Below are positions 11,375-31,179 of a stretch of DNA of 64,000 nt, piece by piece (within the stretch, counting starts at the first letter, position 1; every line of letters starts with the position of its first letter). The notes below the pieces were generated by a model. It had not been told where the DNA came from. It ran no database searches and saw only the letters and a program-made list of their open reading frames with translations. Position numbers and translations under genes: made by a program. The DNA is from Lactarius indigo (lineage: Eukaryota > Basidiomycota > Agaricomycetes > Russulales > Russulaceae). The stretch spans positions 2,232,001 to 2,296,000 of the forward strand of contig JAFKAC010000003.1 of assembly GCA_025766275.1 (NCBI GenBank), read 5' to 3'.

Positions 11375-11842
11375 TGAGTCGCGGTCGAGGTCGGGTCATG
11401 GTCAGGTCTAAATTCATGATGACATGTATGCCAGATGATGTCATTCATTTCTCACGATCATCACAACGTGCCCCTTGTAATACACTCTCTCCCACATTAT
11501 CTCATCGTCTCCCGTCCCCCCATTTTCCAACGGCACGCCAGTCCACGTGAGAACCCACAATTTCCAACAGTTTTCTTCCCACCACCGACACTCGCTTCTT
11601 CAAAATTTGGCGTGTTGTCGTCGTTTTCTCGTTACCCTCAAAGAGCACACGGAGCTCCGTACACAGATCTCTAGCCCACGGAGAGTACAAGGCCCAGGTT
11701 ACTTTTTGGGATAGAAGTCACTGTCAATGCCGTCTTTCGCCCAGGATCTGAGAACAAATTACCCAATTCGTCCGCGGTCTGTCGCAATAAAGTACTGAGT
11801 GCTTTACACAGTGTCGGGGCAACAAGTAGGCCCAGAAGTGCT
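11375..11842. other. Spacer, nothing recognised
   Basis: Upstream region of the minus-strand gene ending at 10292 and downstream region of the one ending at 11843. Only short open frames without motifs are present. Confidence 0.4.
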
Positions 11843-14378
11843 TCATCCCCTACTGTAGTTTTCGGTAAGGATCAAGAGCAGGGCGTCTCTCAAACACTCC
11901 CAGATCCCAGCAGTGGTAGATGTGCGAAGACTTCCAAGGTGGTCCACGGCTAACACAGAAGACTGCAAGGCACGCTACATCACCCGTGAGCCCAAACTCC
12001 ACGGATCAAGTTACGTGCGCTCACAAGCCACAAGAAGGTCTGAGGGTGGAAACGACAGGGCGATTTCCCATGGTATTTCGTTTACTCCCACACCTGGGAA
12101 TCTGTTTCGCGTCCGGGAGGTGTTGCCTCGAGAGTCCCCGATAGCAGAAAGGGTGGTCAGAAGGTGACAAATAAGCTGCGAGCTACCAGATTTAGACGCG
12201 CAGGCTGTCACCGTAGAGACGAGCGCTGAAACAGAGATTTCGCTGCAGAGACGTAATGAAGCGTTGCAGCATAGCGTCAAGAAGTTCATCACCAGACGTA
12301 TAGATCGTATCGCCCGGCGGCCCTTGCATCTCGGCGGCGGTATGAATCAGCCTTGGCTGGATTATAAGCGAGCCCAGGAGACACCTGACGTGACTATTGC
12401 GTACCGCTGCAAAGCTTCGACGCCTGGACTGGGATTAGAAAAATAAGTCAATAAATGCCCACATACCGCTATTTAGCATCAGAAGAAATTCAGAGTGCTT
12501 ATCGTCCAGTAGTCTTTCTATAATGCCATGCAGTCCGCCCACATCTACGTGTGTCAAAGCTTCGATGATTGCGTCTTGGGCTGCCGGAAAGTTGAGCCGG
12601 TGTATCAGGGCAATACGAACACCTCTGTTCTTACCCTCTATGTTTGACCTATCAATCATACAACGCACAAATATACAGCACATAGACTTCATTAGGGTTG
12701 GTGTGGCCATCACGTGCCAAGAGTGGTAAGGGTCGAGGAGTTGGGCCGCTAACCAGCAAGATCGCAGCAGTAGGTCCGACCACACCGCCGGAGTGCTCCC
12801 CGATTTGGGGGGCCACGGGGAAGTGGCGACGTAACTTAGTAATTGCTTCAAGGTGTCAATTGGGGCATTTATATTGGTGAGAAGGAAGAACGCACGGTGA
12901 TAGCGATTGCTGCATCACGAGAATCGGACTTCGATGCACGTAAAAGTACCGCCCGCCAGTCACGAGACTGCGTCCACCGCATGCGCGTGTCCATGTGACA
13001 AATCCACGCAGCCATCTGTGGGCCAGCTTCACCATTTACGTGAAGAAAAAGGTTTTGTGAAGGACGCACCAGTTGCACCATTGACTCATTATCCACAAAC
13101 CTGGGATCGTTCCACACGGACCAGCTCCAAGGAACGACCTCTCCCGAGAAAAGTAGCACCATCTGTGCGCCATCTAGGCAGTCAAATGGAAATAGGGCAC
13201 TCCCAGGCATTGCGTCGTGATCAGAGTGCATGATGGTGCGTATGAGATATACGATTTCAGGTAGAAATCCAGGAAACTCGCGTGAATTCTGCCCAGCTGA
13301 ATGCGCCACGCGTGTAGTCGCCTACATATATGCGTCGGTACTTCTCGCAACACCAAACAAGTTACCCACAGAACACAGAACTAAGGTCATTGCGAATAGG
13401 ATCCTATCATGGAGGTTCCATTTAAACGATAAGCCGCCCCAGTCCGATTCCAGATCGGCTAGTTCAGTCGAGTAGCCCCTCGATAGGAAAGTTCGAACGA
13501 CTTTGATCATCCAATTCGATGCGAAACTGGGCATAAAAGTCAACACGGTTATCACAGCACCTACCGTATGACCGACGTATCAATCATAGGGCTTCTCCCT
13601 GAAAGCTGAGGATGTAGGATATATGCGGCAAACACGAGTCGCACGACCAATCGAAGCATCGAACACGACGCCATGTTCGACGTCAAAAGGTCCAACATTT
13701 CGGCCCAGGTATCTCAGCCCGATCAGCAGCGAATGTGTCACACCTAGACTCGACCTACAAGGTAGCTGGGAAGCAGCACGAATCGCTTCATTTTCTTTGT
13801 GCGTGGCCAGTGTATCCTTCATGCAGTCCAAGTGAGACGTGTCACTGGAAATGCAAACGCATGTTTCGGCAATGGTTGCAAGTATAACGTCTATCCAGGA
13901 AATCAGGGCGCCTTTGGCCGGTACTAAAAGAACTCCAATATAAAGGAAGTCGCGCTTGTATGCCAGGAGCTTGGATAAGAACCATTCGGTAACTACGAGG
14001 AAATAAAAAGAAAGATCGACTCTACGTGAACGTCTCAAAAAAAACTCACTGGCTTCCTTGAATACCTCCACAAGGCCGTCGCGACTATTTTGTTTTAGAG
14101 CCCCCAGCTCACGAAATGCGAACGTTAAAGTTCTACACGCTCTCCGAATAAAGTTGGTGTATGCAATATCCTAGCTAATTGAAAAGAACCCCTGTCGATC
14201 TAACGAGCTTAAGTACCTTTACGAGACGGTCGGTCTCGACACATCGAAGGTGTCGGAGAGCAGCTTCAACCTCCTCTATACTAGACTTGGTTGCAGGGAG
14301 TTGCAATTCAGAGCAGGGAGGTACGCAAGGAGAAAGAGACCGATCTGTTTCTGTTTCTGAGTCTGTTTCTTGGATCAT
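11843..14378 (-). CDS. Large unrecognised multi-exon protein
   Basis: A chain of minus-strand open segments joins through short introns. The start Met is at 14378 with an acidic leader (QETDSETETDRS). Exon 1 ends near 14211 and exon 2 resumes near 14165 in the frame IAYTNFIRRACRTL. Further exons lie around 14071-13580, 13555-13322, 13309-12869, 12851-12435 and 12292-12011. A last exon ends ECLRDALLLILTEN before the stop at 11843. About 750 residues in all, Leu- and Ala-rich with alternating hydrophobic and charged helices, as in helical-repeat proteins, and with a few stretches hydrophobic enough to be buried helices. I recognise no catalytic motif or family. Its neighbour upstream is RPC5, about 80 bases away and on the same strand. 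Confidence 0.55.
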
Positions 14379-14456
14379 GGCGAGACCAGGGGTAATAATT
14401 TCTGAGAATAACTTACAAACGGATTACATATATCATTACATAATCTACAACATATA

Positions 14457-15423
14457 TCAACGACCACGAATGGAACTCAGAAATGTAGAGACGTGGGTTT
14501 GCGACTCGAGCACGTCTCCACATTGTGAAAATAGTGCCTCGTATGCTTCGTTGGATTCAGCACTCTGTAAAACACAGTTTTTAGTCTAGGCAGAAAACGA
14601 AGTCACAACACAAGCCCAACATACCTCAGGGCCATGATAGGCGAGTTCTTGCCACTCATCTTCCTCCTCTGCTCGAATCCCCATGAGCATCTCTCTTCGG
14701 ACCGCGGATAGCCCTCCTTGGAGATGTTGGCCTCCTTTTTCATCCACCTTGCGGGCAGTAACCTGAACTTCCTTGGCTCCCCCGACCGGCCCTTTGGCTT
14801 TTAGTGGGGTAGAAATCGGAGGGACTTCATCGGGGTCGGGGGGTGGCCCATCATCTGACTCGCTCTCTGAGTCGGCTCCACGTGCGCGCCGACTTTTACG
14901 ATTTAGAGCGTCGAGATATGTAAGCGTCGGTCGTAGTTGATGCGTTTCGGTGAGGGGGTGCAGATGCAACGCTCCTGGTTAATTACGAGCATTACTATCG
15001 CCCTATGATGATGGATTGAGAAGTAACTTGCCGTTACGCACAACGCCCAGCATGTACGCACCAACGTGGGGGATTGCTTCGCTCCTGAATCGAACTTCAG
15101 ATAGGCGGGGTTCTTCATTTTCCTTTAATTTACTTCTTTCGACTTGATTCTTTTCCTTGTCGTCTTCCAACCTTCCGGCCCCCAGCTTCCTTCGACTTCT
15201 CAGAGTTCCATACCTCAGGGCGATGATCAACGGGGACGTGGACCTCCAAGCGGCGTGCCGTGGGCTTCAAGCGAGCTCGGATACGCTTCCCACTCAATGT
15301 GGCGGATGGAGGGACTTCGAGGGAGCGGTTGAGCAGGGGAAACTGGTGCAGTTGGAGGTTCGGTGCTAGATTGTTGGAGAGGTGGACAGGTAACACGCTC
15401 ACGACGTGGTCGTCCGTTTCCAT
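14457..15423 (-). CDS. RPC37: RNA polymerase III subunit RPC5/Rpc37
   Basis: Three exons: 15423-15028, 14974-14625 and 14564-14457. It starts METDDHVV and carries the N-terminal Sin-like strand pattern LPVHLSNNLAPNLQLHQFPL, then ARLKPTARRLEVHVPVD and RSEAIPHVGAYMLGVV. The second exon contains LRPTLTYLDALNRKSRRARG, an acidic linker and GGLSAVRREML. The last exon ends THVSTFLSSIRGR. This order and length (about 280 residues) fit fungal Rpc37-type subunits of RNA polymerase III. With Rpc53 the subunit forms the TFIIF-like module used in tRNA and 5S initiation and termination. Near 15186 one extra base separates two conserved frames. The exon 1/2 joint near 15028/14974 also seems out of phase by one base. 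The gene is surely functional in the organism, so these look like sequence errors. Confidence 0.8.
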
Positions 15424-15582
15424 TTTCGCGTGAGAACCAGAACCGCAGGTGAGGCGATACTCTACGGCTAGTACGATTAAGCATAACCTGGCGTCACTTT
15501 CGCTTTCCACTAATAGCCTACAACCCGAACTACACTGGTATTTGATTCTAGCTTGGGTAAATTAGCATGTGAGATGCTGAAT

Positions 15583-18500
15583 CTAGTTGCGTATAACGTC
15601 TAGGACTACAGTCTGCGTCGTCCTGTCTACCTCGGGTCGCAATTTTCCAAGGACAGCGAGAACGATATCCATCCATCTCTCTTGAGATTCGGTCGTCGGC
15701 TTATTTTTCAACCGTTCGTCTAGCGCCGCCGCCAATTGGGTTCGGAGGTGCTTCAGTGCTAAACCTGTCCTCGCAGGAATGCGGAACCTGATCTTGCGGT
15801 CAACGAAGGCGGCATCTGAAACGAGCTACGCCAGCTTAGATAGTGAAGAATGGAGTTTCAATGAACAATACCTTGAAATTACAGTCCCCGCATAGGAGTA
15901 GAAGAGCGAGGTCAGTCTGCCGGTCCTGTCTCCCAGACGTACAGTTTTTTCGAGTGCCTGCAAATTCTCGTCAAGTAGGTGCAACTTTACCCCGAGCAAG
16001 GGCTAACATTATGGTAAAGAACGCGAGGTAGTGCACGCCGAAGTCCAGTGGCTTCCTCCTAAAGTTGACAGAGGATGGATGAAAAGCAACGGTTCGGTTG
16101 TTGGTCACGGTCTGCAGCAGTCCTTTTTCCGGGTCTATGCTAAGTATCTTTGGGTATAGACCCGCCGTCAAAGCAGCATCGATGAGAGCAACATTCTCGG
16201 AGTAGAGGTCAAGCTCCGGAGGCAACACAACAAATCTTGTCCGGCCTCGACTGAACCGCGCTCTATGATAAACGGGATGAGAGCGAGTACACCAAATAAC
16301 ACTGTGGAAGGATACCGTGAGAGTTGTTTCACTATTCCTCTATCTGCTTGGATAAGTCCTGCGTCGATCAAGTATCTGATAGACTCTTAGCTTAGCTATA
16401 GTCCTCGGGAGATTAAGCTGGAACCCACGCGAGAAACTGTTGGCGAAGTTCTTCGATTTGCTGCAGGTTCTAGGAAAGTATAAGTGTCACGACGTTAGGC
16501 CTAATTAAAGGAAGAGAGAACCTGCTGGCTTAGGAAATTCGATCTACAGAACTTCCGCGCAGAGCCTGCATCGGAGGAAGCTCGTCGCCAGCTCGAAAAT
16601 GCGTTATGCATTGTCAAGAAATCAGAATTATCTGCGACGATATCAGCCAAAAATCCAATTCTCCCAACACGTACGAACCTGTCCTGAACGAGCACTTTGC
16701 GCGATCAGCCTCTTCTTCATGGCCGAATGGAGTAAGAAATGGTGATTTAGAATTAAGGGTAGCAGCAATGGTGAGAGCGGGGTCTAGGCAGCGAAAGACG
16801 GTGGCTATGAGTAAGAATTTTCCGATGTGGACATCGGTCGGCAAAGCACTGAGTAGACGACCTAGAGGGGTGATTTCCTCATCAGGTGTCAGTGCACGAA
16901 CCTGGATCAACAAATCGTGGGCATCAGACCATCAAACCATATCAACGGGCACAAACCTCAACCAGAGCAGACACAGCTCTTTGGACGTTAAGCGGTAATG
17001 GTGGGTCTAGTGCTCGGGATAGTACGTCCTCGATAGACGAGCCAAGATCAACCTTCAAAATTTTGATACGAAGGGCTAGATCCGACAAGCTCAATCGCAT
17101 GATCTCCGGGTCTGGGTGGTCGACAAGCTAGGGAGGGTTTATCCTCTATATATCAAGGCATATATTCGGCTCACTTGTGTATCGTGACGAATCTTGGTGA
17201 AGAGGTGGAAACAAAGGCCGTCCTGGACTCTGCCTGACCGACCTCTCCTCTGGGTGGCATTGCTCTTGGCCACATACGTCTCTACGAGGCGACTGAACTG
17301 TCGTTTCTCGTCGAACCTGCCGCTCGTAGTGAGGGTTTGTGTAGACACGTGGCGGTAGTTTTACCTCATCTCTTTATGTTTTCCAGAGTCGATCACGCAA
17401 GTGATGTCAGGGATTGTAATTCCCGTCTCAGCAATGTTAGTGGCTAAGGACGCGTTAGCCACAAAACATATGTGTATGCAATCACCGACCTAGCACAATC
17501 TTGCGAACGCCGGGAGGGGGCACTTCAAAAACTGCACTCTGATTCTCACTTGAGATGGAAGAGTGTAGGGGATATATGACGAAATCGTGACTAGAACCAA
17601 ATGAAGCGTGCTCAGTCAGAAGGTCATTTAGACGACGTATTTCCCCTATTCCCGGAAGGAACACAAGAATAGCCGCAGAATATTTGAGTGTAGGCTTTAA
17701 AACAGATATGGTCCAACAACCGCATAATCAAGTCGTACGGAATTACACGTTCGTCGAGCAGATTGATAGTTGAGGCTGTCCTAGGGGAATAGCGCGTTTC
17801 TGATAACTTTACGCTGCTGGGCGTTGTCTCGTCATCATGGTCGGAGAGGTTAACGCCGGCAGTGTCCTCAGACCATTCCTGAGCAGTTTTCCCTCGGAAA
17901 AACTTATCGTTCACTGAAAAAAGTTTTAAAAAGTGGCTCCTCGGAGCGATAAAAAGGTACCAACAGCGTTTTGCGTAGGGGGAAAATTCAGTGATGGACC
18001 ACTGTGTGAGCTCCACTGCATCTTCGAGATATTTGACGTCCACCGGGAATGTTCTGCCAGGAACATGGATCACTGGGCAACCCCCGAAATAGTGGGATAA
18101 TTTCTCTGAATCGAGTGTTGCGGACATCAGCACGACCCTAGGAGATTATGAGAAAAATAGTCGAATACAATTGACGGTATAACAAAGTTACCGCAGATCG
18201 GGCCTTTTCACTAATAAAGCCTTCAGGACGATCAACAAAAAGTCTGACTCAATGTTTCGTTCGTGAACCTTTCTCTCATTAGCGAACGGGAGTGTACATG
18301 AACCGGTGCAAGGTAATACCTCGTCAATGATGATGTGCTGGATGCAACCAATGTAATCCAGTGAGAATGCTGGGAATCAGGGGATGGGCTTCGGCCCACC
18401 GTAATTTCATCGAAAGCGATACTATTCTCGCCCTGCTTGCCGCTCCCCTCCAGCATTCGCAGAGCAATTCCATAAGTGATATACGCGAGCCGCGTGTTGC

Positions 18501-20942
18501 GTGAAATGTAATTTTCCAGGCGCACGGAATACCCTACGAGAGAGGCAGGTGTGCCAACTGCTCCAAGGGGGTCTCCTAACTCCTGGGAAACACGATGAGC
18601 TAGGGAGATCGCGGAGATTCTTCGGGGTTCAGCACAGTAGACTTTGCAGGCATTTCCACGAGAGAGTTGATCTTCAAGTATGAATGCTGGGAGTTGCGTC
18701 GATTTACCACTGTCCGAACAGATAAGTCACGAAGACACCACTATTGAGACCGTACTGACCATCCCGTCTCGCCACTCAATACAAGAACCTGTGAAGCCCC
18801 AAGGCACTCCACGATACGGTCTCTATACTGAGCGATAGGTAATTTGTTCCGCTGGGACTGCTTCTCATGAGATAACGCCCGCGACGAGAGATACTATATC
18901 TCCAACTGACTAGCATTTCCTTGTATAGTGAAGAAGACCGCCGACTCTCGAAAGCGAACTTGATTTGGGCCGAGGTCTCTTTCTCTCTGGAGTTCTTCAA
19001 AATAGAATTGCCGATACTTCGGATTGGTTGTCGTGAACTCTCGTCGACGGTCTGTGGAGCTGAGCGGCGCCAGCTATCCAGAATAATCGAGGACGAACCT
19101 TTTCTCGGCTACTCCTCGTCTCTACCATCCCCTTTAATTTTGCCCAGACAGCCCTATTCGTGGCATCATCAGAGCTTTTTCGCGCAGCTTCAAGCTCGTC
19201 CCAGAGTTCACGATATGCCGGAGGAAGGAGCCGGAAGAATGTCGGTCCGGAACCGGGCGCAGAGTTGCCCGAGGCAAAGCCTGCAGAAGTAGGAAAAGTG
19301 AGTGCATGTAGCGCGACTGTGGCTATGTATTGCTCCGCTTGTGTCGTGTCGTAGCAGGCGACATCTGTCATCGTCCATTCACTGATTTTTTCTGAACCCC
19401 AACGTATGCTAAGTGAGGCCCTTTTTGCCCGACCAACACTGGAGAGTGGATGATAGGTCGTCACAGCAAAAGAGTCAAGTTTGTTGACAGCAGCTTGAAG
19501 AAAAGCCTTCGACGTCCGCTCGAATTTTCCCTTGGGTAAAGGCATATCCCTTACCCTGACAGTTACCCCGGTCTCGCTGATATCGGTGGAGGGCATATCA
19601 TCGAGGATCTCGAACAGTCCCCCATCTTCCTGCTCGTTCGAGTCAAGGAGGTCGATTGAATCTCCACGCACCTCCTTGGGACGATGAAGTACGAGGCTGA
19701 GTATCAGGCCGACTGGGTTTAGAGGGTTTTGACACCTCGGGGCTGGGATCACCACGAAGGCGCGCTTGTAGGAAAGCCTTATCCAACTTTTGACGCTCCG
19801 GAATATAATGGGCGTCTGCGTCCCTTTGGTCGAAGAGATAGTGGGATTTGACGGCACTCAAGCGGGAACGCAGCTCTTCGATGAAGGATTCCTCTGAGTC
19901 ACCACTCGGAGTGCGCATTCTCTTGTCGAGTTCCAGTCTGAGCTTGGCATACAGCGCACTGGGATCGTCGTCCAAAAATTCTGGAAATTCAAACAGATCA
20001 GCGTCGCATTCTGACAAAGGTGTAGCTCGCTGCTCACCAGCGAGTCGAGTAGAGCTCGGGGTCTGCACAGGTAAGCTGGATTGAGCGGGGCCTGAAAGAG
20101 TAGGCGTCGGAAGTGCTGAAGTTAACTTGGGCTTCGGTGTCGACACCTTGCTCTCTGCATGAACTAGCTTCCGATTGGATACGAAGGAAATGGCAGAGTT
20201 GAAATCGATAACTCACGGGCATGTGGTTGGAGCTCTTCATCGGTGCAGTACATGAAGAGCTGCACAGTGAAATTGCGGGCGAGTTCCGAGAAGAGAAAAA
20301 AGTTCATACCCATTCATGAGCTTCTTCAAGATCGACTCCATTAATGGACTGAAGGCAACGTTCCGCGATTTCCTCTGGATATCCTAGACGTCTCAAAACA
20401 CCGTATGTAATACCGAGACGCGCGAGTGCAGTGTGATCAGATATGTTTGCTGCCAGTAAGAACCGGTGCCAGTGAGAATGTTGAATAAACGAAACCGAGA
20501 GCGGCGTACCCTTGCCGTGCTGGGTATCGCGCGCCAGTTCCAAAATCTCATTGACAATGCCCCCATCCAGGTCTAGTAGCGGGAAGGTATCTGAAAACCG
20601 CCTTTCCGTTTCGATCGCCTAACGGAGGTCGTTGACGCTCTCAGCCAAACTTTTGCGACGGGTTTATTATGCGCGTCCTCATACCTTAATCGTTCGGACT
20701 ATTTCCTTCTCCGTCTTTTCCTGTAGTTTGTCTACTATGTCCTGTAAAGATCGCTCCTCAGTATTGAGGACTTCGTCTTCAATAGGTTCACGATGCTGAG
20801 GGTCCTGCGCGTCTGGGGTTTCTACGGTGGATGGTTCTTCCCCTTTCGCGTCGCCCTGTTCCACCGGCGCTTTCTTAGGTATAGATGTCACGGCAAATCC
20901 GCGATCTAGTGGTTTTTGTTGTGTTTTCTTCTTCTTTGGCAT
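15583..20942 (-). CDS. DEAH-box RNA helicase, DHX29/DHX57 (Ucp12) type
   Basis: Starts [20 protein letters not shown] at 20942 and ends at 15583, about 1,400 residues in many exons. Order: a basic N-terminus; a UBA-like segment (about 20305-20440, [20 protein letters not shown]); an acidic linker; an alpha/beta region (about 18997-19640) with RWD or dsRBD character; then the helicase core. Motif I (GETG..GKST) is split by an intron near 18760-18710, motif II DEVHER by an intron near 18330-18270, and motif III is SATLDS (about 18110-18130). Conserved pieces of the second RecA domain ([17 protein letters not shown]) follow, then the ratchet/HA2 region and the OB-fold (FHPSSVNFR, about 16050-16090). 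Such helicases act with the 40S ribosome in scanning. One extra base breaks the frame near 15914 before the conserved LALLLLCGD. Confidence 0.85.
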
Positions 20943-21382
20943 CTTCAACGATAGCGGGTCCGAGTGAGGAGTTTGTGTTAAGAGCGAGATGAAGGATGAA
21001 GTGACTCGATAAGCTGTTAGCGGGATGACGAGGACCTACTTAGCTCCACGGAGACGACTTGACCCGTTCGCTGTGTAGGACGTAGACTCTAGATAGGGAC
21101 ACTAGTGCCCAGTCCCTTCCGTACAAGTTTTCTGGGCCAGCAATGGATTCCTAGCGACCGAGTCCAACGTGTACGATCAATAAACCGCACCTACGAGTAG
21201 ATTATATGTCCTACGGAACAACATGCGATACAAGATTGTTATGTGGTACAGTGCTGTAAAGTATCTTCTAAAAGCGAGAAACAAATATGCGGGGGTGGGG
21301 TCAGAAAGCTTAGATGATGAGATGAATGCGATGAATTGCGATGAAACCATGTCCCAGGCACTCCGAAAGCTCGAGTGAATCC
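20943..21382. other. Spacer between INO80 end and helicase start
   Basis: Contains the promoter and leader of the helicase gene (its start is at 20942 on the minus strand) and the 3' region of the INO80 gene. No gene is seen; short open frames only. Confidence 0.5.
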
Positions 21383-27092
<5,710 letters not shown>

Positions 27093-27208
27093 GGAGGCAG
27101 AGGGAGAAGGGCCGTGGGACTATTATATGCTAAGAGAAATGCGTGTTTTTGGGCGACTCAGTGACGCACAAGTCGCGCAGGTAGTTTCCTTTCTAGCTAC
27201 TCGACTAT

Positions 27209-29218
<2,010 letters not shown>

Positions 29219-29471
29219 GTGCAAAGGCTATATATGTGGCAATTGAGATCACATGGTGATGTGCAGCAGAAGCACTCACAAGACGGGGTATATCCAAAAG
29301 CGAGACGTGGCAGCAAGAGAATAATTATAATCGTGACATATAAGTGCTCCTATGTCACGGAGTTCCCGGTTACCACTCGCATGTGATTGCGGCCTTGGTA
29401 GATAGATATCCCCACTTCCCTCTCCACCGTCGGGCCAACTCACATTTCGTCCATCGTCTGCCTATCCCGCT
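29219..29471. promoter_or_regulatory. Divergent promoter of FUM1 and PEX11
   Basis: 253 bases separate the outer start codons of fumarase (29218, minus) and Pex11 (29472, plus). A TATATA run lies at 29229-29234, only 11 bases upstream of the first fumarase ATG. If it works as a TATA box, transcription would begin inside exon 1, leaving only the second ATG (29164) and so a cytosolic protein. Confidence 0.45.
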
Positions 29472-30543
29472 ATGGCCAACGTCGCGTCACAAGTCATCCT
29501 CCATCCAACCTCCAGCGCAACTCTCAAAGTCTTGGGCACCACCTTAGGTCGTGATAAGGTTTGCAGTTCGTAGATCCTCAAGCGACGTGTCAACCCACCC
29601 CAAACCACGACAGATCTACAGAGCAGCGCAATATTTTGCACGCTTCTACGCGTGGTACCTCATTTCGAAAGGTTTTAAAGTAGAGGCTGTTCGGTGGAAC
29701 GCGTTGAAAGGCCATTTGGCCACTGCTCGCAAACGTATGTCTGTCTGCGTGGCCTTGGCGATTTGTGATGACACACTCTCAACGCTGTCAAGTTTTACGC
29801 CTTGGAAAGCCTCTTGAACACCTGCAGGCCGCGCTTCGAGCGGCACAAAGTACGGGCGATTTCAAGGAACAACTTACTACCATCGCCCGACAACTGAGTT
29901 ACTTTGGATACTTAACCTATGACGCTGTTGCCTGGGTGAGTGCGAGCTCACCTCACTCATTGTCAGTGTAGTCAACATATTTTCTCAAGGCCAACTGCTG
30001 TCAAGTTTATCACCCTGAAGCCCGTGACAGTCCCAGAAGGTCCAAAACATCGCAAACCGTCTCTGGTTGTCTGGTATTCTGTTCAGTATCACCCATGCTG
30101 TGTTCAAGGTATGTTCACATTGCACTTGCGGTCAGCGTCAACCTGAAGTTTTTGGGTCCAGGCCGGCCGCCTAACCAAAGAGGCACGGGAGATCCGAGGT
30201 CTGAACGAGAAGAACGTGGGTGGGGACAACGCGCGCGAGTCGCGACTCAGAGCATTACACACGTGAGTCTTCTTGGCCTGCTTATGTTTTTTCTCCCGTC
30301 ACATGGGGTTCCACAGCTTCCGTACGGCCACGCGCAAGCAATTTATCATCGACATTCTCGATGTATGGCTTCCCGCGTCGAACCTTGGTCTCGTGAATAT
30401 CAACGATGGCGTTCTCGGCATATTCGGGTAATAGTCGCTCGATACTACACTCCATCAGCAATCTGACAGATATTTCATCTAGTTTTATCAGTTCCTTCCT
30501 AGCGCTTCGGGCTCACTGGCGGGCAGTAAATGGGACAAAGTAG
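29472..30543 (+). CDS. PEX11: Peroxisomal membrane protein Pex11
   Basis: Exon 1 is 29472-29558 (MANVASQVILHP... to GRDK) and exon 2 is 29614-29734 (YFARFYAWYLISKG, then WNALKGHLATARK). Exon 3 carries LRLGKPLEHLQAALRA and IARQLSYFGYLTYDA. Later exons carry WLSGILFSITHAVFK, TKEAREIRGLNEKNVGGD, QFIIDILDVWLPASNLGLVN and the last piece FISSFLALRAHWRAV before the stop 30541-30543. This is the full Pex11 layout, including the amphipathic N-terminal helix and the C-terminal membrane segment. Pex11 bends and elongates the peroxisomal membrane and controls peroxisome number. One extra C in the CCC at 30032-30034 puts the two halves of an exon in different frames; the rest is intact, so the gene is probably functional. 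Confidence 0.88.
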
Positions 30544-30688
30544 TTGATGGTCCTGACTTGTTTTGTTGAACATTGTGCTGTCTACCTAGTTGTAACCACA
30601 TGCTCAGATGTTGTATATCTGCGTCAATTGAAATACGCGACATATACTCTACTCTGTTCAGAGTGCGAGTTTTTATATTCCGTGGGCA

Positions 30689-31057
30689 CTATTGTTCTTG
30701 CTGCTCATTGCGAATGCGGAGGTATTCGTCTCGTACTAGTTGCATACTTTCTGGTCGTGTGCTAGGTGCGCAAGAGCCGTCAGAGCAAATAGTAGATTAC
30801 TCCCACGGTATAAAACATACAACTGGTAGATACATTCTTGTACGGCTTTGAACTTTTCCCTGCAAGCCCAAGCAACGGAAACTGGTTCGTCCGCCTGCAC
30901 AATCGGCAAACGCTAAGAGAAGAATTGTGTGTTCAGAACGACTGACGCGCAGCGATGCACTCGACGTACCTTTGACTAACGGGTCGCATTCTTTAAGTGC
31001 ATGCGCCTTTGTCGTCTTCAAAAGTGTGTCCTCTTCTCGTCGAGACAGTGTACTCAT
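30689..31057 (-). CDS. CMC1: Mitochondrial twin-CX9C protein Cmc1 type
   Basis: Starts MSTLSRREEDTLLKTTKAHA at 31057 and ends at 30689 in three exons, for about 85 residues. The cysteines form two CX9C pairs: KEC-x9-C spanning the first splice (...CDPLVK / AFADCAGGR), and ACREKFKAVQEC. The C-terminus is charged (RDEYLRIRNEQQEQ). Length, start and spacing fit the Cmc1/Cmc2 family, which is imported into the intermembrane space by Mia40 and helps cytochrome c oxidase assembly and copper handling. One extra base at about 30884 breaks the frame between the two cysteine pairs and is most likely a sequence error. Cmc1 is a slightly better fit than Cmc2, from the DPLVK...GRTVSVAWACRE pattern. It is divergently paired with lipoyl synthase. 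Confidence 0.82.
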
Positions 31058-31179
31058 CGTAGTCAGTGCTGGCACGGGAAAGAAACAGACTTATCGGCCC
31101 GTGGCTCCGTCCACCAGCTCGGCAACTCAGGGCCGCCATGCCGATCACGGGGCTCCCCAACTCCTTGTCCTGAGCCACA
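31058..31179. promoter_or_regulatory. 122-bp bidirectional promoter of CMC1 and LIP5
   Basis: Only 122 bases separate the two start codons. Both products are nuclear-encoded mitochondrial proteins, so co-regulation is plausible. The segment is GC-rich, with no obvious TATA box. Confidence 0.55.
31138..31173 (+). promoter_or_regulatory. Upstream mini-ORF before LIP5
   Basis: An 11-codon frame with its own stop (start 31138, TGA 31171-31173) begins in the context GCCGCCATGC, a near-ideal initiation context, and ends 6 bases before the LIP5 start at 31180. It lies in the same frame as LIP5, so without the TGA it would extend the protein by 14 residues. It matters only if transcription starts upstream of 31138. 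Confidence 0.4.
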
